This document shows, one piece after another, positions 14,396 to 16,904 of a DNA stretch of 16,904 nucleotides. This stretch comes from Vibrio tasmaniensis 1F-187 (lineage in GTDB: Bacteria; Pseudomonadota; Gammaproteobacteria; Enterobacterales; Vibrionaceae). Under the pieces are notes generated by a model, which saw only the letters and a program-made list of their open reading frames with translations, did no database searches and was not told where the DNA came from. Position 1 is the first letter of the stretch, and each line of letters opens with the position of its first letter. The translations under genes were made by a program, and so were the position numbers. Where the stretch lies: contig NZ_AJZM02000177.1 of the NCBI RefSeq assembly GCF_000272405.2, forward strand, positions 57,909 through 74,812, given 5' to 3'.

Positions 14396-14431
14396 AAAAC
14401 TAAGGCCTCACACACACGAGGCCTTAGTTTT
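14396..14431. terminator. Bidirectional terminator with a 14-bp stem
   Basis: AAAACTAAGGCCTC (14396-14409) and GAGGCCTTAGTTTT (14418-14431) are perfect complements around an 8-base loop. The A and T ends act as tracts in both directions, so it serves the Sel1-repeat gene from the left and the lipase-like module from the right. Confidence 0.92.
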
Positions 14432-14569
14432 ATCTATCGAAAGGTTGTCCCCCGACTCCACCAACTTAGCCGCTTTCATCAACTTTTCATTAAACTGCTT
14501 TGGTTGCTCTAGCATATGGACATAGCCTGAACCTTCAACGTAGCTAGTAATCAATGGCCTTGACAGAGA
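14408..14569 (-). pseudogene. Remnant of the 3' end of an alpha/beta-hydrolase gene
   Basis: A minus-strand frame without an ATG encodes about 53 residues, including ITSYVEGSGYVHMLEQPKQF then NEKLMKAAKLVESG. The pattern G-S-G-Y-V-H-x-x-E-Q-P-x-x-F-N is how alpha/beta-hydrolases end, with the catalytic His followed by the last helix. The frame stops within the terminator hairpin. Nothing upstream completes the enzyme; the lipase-like gene ends inside the fragment in a different frame. It is probably the tail of a gene whose body was lost or replaced when the neighbouring module arrived. Confidence 0.55.
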
Positions 14570-16074
14570 TTAGTAGGATGAAAACTTTGAAAAGGTACTG
14601 CATAACGTGCCGACACATCATAGCGTCCAGACAAATGCTGAGTGACTAAATACTGACGTTGCTCCTCATTATAAAAGTGTTGTGTTGCTTCTAGTTCAAT
14701 AGCATCTCCATCCCCAGCACAAATGAAATAGTCGTCGTCCATATCTCGAAATGCTATTGGGGTTTCATCTACCAATCCATATCTATCGGTCATCTTTCTT
14801 GACCTCCAAATATCTTTAAATGTACCTAGCTCAAAGCGTTTTAAATTTCGCCATTGTACGAACATATAAGTGTCTTGCGAGGGAATCGATGGAATGTCAT
14901 TCATTGCCTCGTTCGGGCTTTTACAAGTATCAAACAAAACCACAGAATTGTTCTCAACTCTAAATGGCAATCTATCTTCATCTTGTATATAAGAATCCAC
15001 GTTCCTTTTGAACCAAGAATCACCCTCTGGGCTGAGATAGAAAGAAGGAGACTTTAGGTAAGACCCAAATTCGTCAGTTTTACTTGCGTCAACAATTTCA
15101 TAAACAGGATTATCATGAAGTGAGTCATAGCTCGCACTATAATCGAACTCAATTTTAAACAAAAAATCTTCCATCTCGGGTTTAGTAAGAGACGTGAAAG
15201 CTTTATCGACCGACGCTTTGATTTTCTCAATGGATTTGGGTTGAGTGAGGTAAATAGGAATGAGTCCGTGTCCAGTAATGTCTAATTTACTCGGTGCTAT
15301 CGTGGTGTTGGGAGGCGGAACACTGCCTATCCCTGTAAAGTTAAGCAAATTAATCACAAGGTCTGAGGCCGATAAAATATAGTCACTGTCTGGGCTAAGG
15401 GTTGGGGAAGCGGGAGCGATGTGAACAACGTGAATGTTATCGGCACTGTAACCGTATTGGGACGTAACATGCTTATATGATTCGTTTACCCATAAGTTCC
15501 CTTGTGAATGAGCGATGTAAATGAGCTTTTTTCCTTTCCACGTAAGAGAGTCATTTAAAAGATGATGCTGCATTCTAGTCTGGCTAGTTTCGGGGGCATC
15601 AACAAGTGAAGCTAATTCTTTTAAAAATGTCGTGATAGTTGCATTGATGGTTTGGTTTGTGAAGTCGAGAACAAACCCAGCAAACCAAACAAAAGTAGCG
15701 CTGATTTTTTGGATGATAGCGCTGTTTTGCCTACCGCTTACGATGTCCCAAAAGGCCTCCCACCGGTCGAATTGTTTCTGCTCTAACTCGGAAGTTCTTT
15801 GGTCAAAGGTTTCAGCAAAATCAGCCAGTACGTTAAGGCCACTTCCTTCAATATAAGAATCGTTATAGAAAAGCTGGTATTCGACAGACTCACTTTTGTA
15901 TTGGCTGATACCTAGAGTGGCTTTGATCTTCTTTTGTCCCCTTTTAGCTTGTTCTTTGGTTGTTGCTACCCCATTAAAAAAGGCGATAGTGTAACCTTCT
16001 ATTTTGCATGAGTTAGCGATTGCATTGAATGGCAGTAAAACCACTAATATGAGTAATATTGTTTGCCTATTCAC
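14551..16074 (-). CDS. Secreted lipase/esterase-like alpha/beta-hydrolase (507 aa)
   Basis: This protein has a Sec signal peptide (residues 1-20, ending NAIA) and a large domain. YIAHSQGNLWVNESY contains a serine-hydrolase elbow of G-x-S-x-G type, with Ser190 as probable nucleophile and Ala in place of the first Gly. Candidate partners are Asp231 or Asp238 and His269 in DITGHG. An early segment, IAFFNGVATTKEQAKRG, recurs in secreted hydrolases of this kind. The 200-residue C-terminal part is not recognised. The start codon is GTG at 16074, and its first eight bases overlap the end of the lipoprotein gene, showing co-translation. The substrate is unknown; a lipid or ester is plausible. Confidence 0.72.
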   Translation of the reverse strand: MNRQTILLILVVLLPFNAIANSCKIEGYTIAFFNGVATTKEQAKRGQKKIKATLGISQYKSESVEYQLFYNDSYIEGSGLNVLADFAETFDQRTSELEQKQFDRWEAFWDIVSGRQNSAIIQKISATFVWFAGFVLDFTNQTINATITTFLKELASLVDAPETSQTRMQHHLLNDSLTWKGKKLIYIAHSQGNLWVNESYKHVTSQYGYSADNIHVVHIAPASPTLSPDSDYILSASDLVINLLNFTGIGSVPPPNTTIAPSKLDITGHGLIPIYLTQPKSIEKIKASVDKAFTSLTKPEMEDFLFKIEFDYSASYDSLHDNPVYEIVDASKTDEFGSYLKSPSFYLSPEGDSWFKRNVDSYIQDEDRLPFRVENNSVVLFDTCKSPNEAMNDIPSIPSQDTYMFVQWRNLKRFELGTFKDIWRSRKMTDRYGLVDETPIAFRDMDDDYFICAGDGDAIELEATQHFYNEEQRQYLVTQHLSGRYDVSARYAVPFQSFHPTNLCQGH

Positions 16075-16666
16075 AATATTTTTCCTCAGCAGGAAGGAGT
16101 GTACTTACAGATCCATCTTGTAAATGATTATAAGCTAAGTACGCCATAGTACGAGCTTTGGTGTTGTAGGTGAGAGATGTGATTGTGTTGGAGGTGTTTA
16201 TGCCGTCATCAATATCAATTCCTACAAACTCTTCACAGGCGAGGACTTCGTCGTACTTGTATGAAATTTCGAGGGCTTTTTTGATGTTAGCATGGGTCTT
16301 CTGTGAAAAATCGTGATAGAGATTTTCTTGTGTGTAACGGGCGTTTTGTTTTAAGGCTTTTCGGACTGGCTCGGTCACTTCTAGCGCATCGATAAACGCC
16401 TCAATGTCGTCGCGGATACCATCATTGTTTGCATCAGTACCAGTAAGAGAATCGCTGCGGTCGAGCATGGGTTCAAAACGCTCATATAGCAGCCTAAACT
16501 GGTCATCAATTGTCTCTTGTGCCTTTAACTCTGCGGTTAGTTCAGGTGTTTTCTCTATGTTTGATATGACAATCGGTTGTTCCACTCCATTTTCAATTGC
16601 CTTATTAGATCCTTTACATCCTACAATTAACATCACCGATAAAGTGCAAACTAACAAATTTTTCAT
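16067..16666 (-). CDS. Lipoprotein with a Ca-binding-like motif, paired with the hydrolase
   Basis: This is a 199-residue lipoprotein with signal peptide MKNLLVCTLSVMLIVGC, where LIVGC is the lipobox and Cys17 is lipidated. Residues 78-89 (DANNDGIRDDIE) resemble a D-x-N-x-D-G calcium loop as in EF-hand or thrombospondin type 3 repeats, followed by a helix. The remainder is helical without a known domain, and it ends in KYCE. It precedes the secreted hydrolase and overlaps it by eight bases. A near-copy of its 3' end lies just upstream at the window edge. The family is unknown to me; immunity, inhibitor or folding-helper roles for the hydrolase are all possible. The AGGGA ribosome site is good. 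Confidence 0.75.
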   Translation of the reverse strand: MKNLLVCTLSVMLIVGCKGSNKAIENGVEQPIVISNIEKTPELTAELKAQETIDDQFRLLYERFEPMLDRSDSLTGTDANNDGIRDDIEAFIDALEVTEPVRKALKQNARYTQENLYHDFSQKTHANIKKALEISYKYDEVLACEEFVGIDIDDGINTSNTITSLTYNTKARTMAYLAYNHLQDGSVSTLLPAEEKYCE

Positions 16667-16857
16667 TTTTGTTTCCCTAGTATTTCAAATAGACACCAGA
16701 GAATACGGACAAATTAACTCACTGAATAATAAAGAGTTTGCATAGGGGCATAACAAACAAAAATAGGAAATTAGATGTTGTTACCCTCCGCCTTTTCTGT
16801 GTTTCAAAAGAGGGTTAAAATATCAATTAAGGGGGAGATTTGAACGGGGTGACTAGC
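16667..16857. other. Spacer between tandem lipoprotein genes
   Basis: About 190 bases separate the two lipoprotein genes and contain no gene. TTACCCTC and GAGGGTTAA form an imperfect stem around 16780-16820, possibly a weak terminator of the upstream copy. No integron-type attC structure was recognised. Confidence 0.4.
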
Positions 16858-16904
16858 TTATTCACAATATTTTGCCTCAACAGGAAGGAGTGTACTTACA
16901 GATC
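16858..16904 (-). CDS. Partial lipoprotein gene, second copy (3' end only)
   Basis: The last 14 codons and the stop of a second gene are present, and the rest lies beyond the window. They encode SVSTLLPVEAKYCE, against SVSTLLPAEEKYCE in the complete copy at 16067-16666. The two stretches differ at three of 47 bases. The two genes are therefore tandem paralogues in the same direction, from a fairly recent duplication. Confidence 0.8.
   Translation of the reverse strand, partial: SVSTLLPVEAKYCE

Noticed and set aside
16404..16745. 113-codon plus-strand frame
   Set aside because: Antisense to the lipoprotein gene, which has a clear lipobox and ribosome site.
16667..16857. Integron cassette recombination site between the lipoprotein copies
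   Set aside because: An isolated TAACAAAC occurs, but no pair of complementary core sites or VCR-like long palindrome was found.

Overview
The window looks like chromosomal DNA of a marine gammaproteobacterium, most likely a Vibrio (Vibrionaceae). The clues are a VC0807-type membrane protein, a large dCache chemoreceptor, a cytochrome c'/b561 pair, an extra HU paralogue followed by a PA3496-type small protein, an NqrM-type protein, and overall codon and protein style. This assignment is inferred from reading the sequence, not from a search. No tRNA, rRNA, IS element or CRISPR array was seen.

Layout. 1-3540: an ACT-domain protein converges on a methyl-accepting chemotaxis receptor, with strong hairpins between them. 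Further on is a very short outer-membrane-protein-like reading frame that appears truncated. 3541-6090: cytochrome c' and a cytochrome b561-type protein diverge around a long, almost perfect palindrome. Next comes a DUF1826 gene whose promoter carries a 40-bp Zur-box-like palindrome, suggesting control by zinc. 6072-8141: a multi-pass membrane protein with a clear terminator, an HU-family DNA-binding protein with a 47-residue downstream gene missed by ordinary length cut-offs, and a small membrane protein. 8122-9686: a hotdog thioesterase with an inserted hexapeptide repeat, a DUF134 helix-turn-helix protein, and convergent to it a NifX-like/NqrM-like pair joined by an ATGA overlap. The NifX-like protein has a cysteine-bearing pentapeptide-repeat tail, and an operator-like palindrome lies upstream of it.

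9966-13019: a YcxB-like membrane protein gene is interrupted by one in-frame TGA where a Trp codon would fit. It is followed by a 603-residue PLP enzyme of the Cys/Met metabolism family, divergent from an Lrp/AsnC regulator that probably controls it. 13306-14431: a secreted Sel1-repeat protein ending at a 14-bp-stem terminator.

14408-16904 looks like accessory DNA. The 3' tail of an alpha/beta-hydrolase gene remains beside a module of a secreted lipase-like protein (AHSQG nucleophile elbow) that overlaps an upstream lipoprotein gene. A second, nearly identical copy of the lipoprotein's 3' end begins at the window edge. A secreted hydrolase beside a duplicated lipoprotein resembles an effector-immunity arrangement, which is inference only. 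The most promising parts of the window are this module, the DUF134/NifX/NqrM-like locus, and the two large promoter palindromes.
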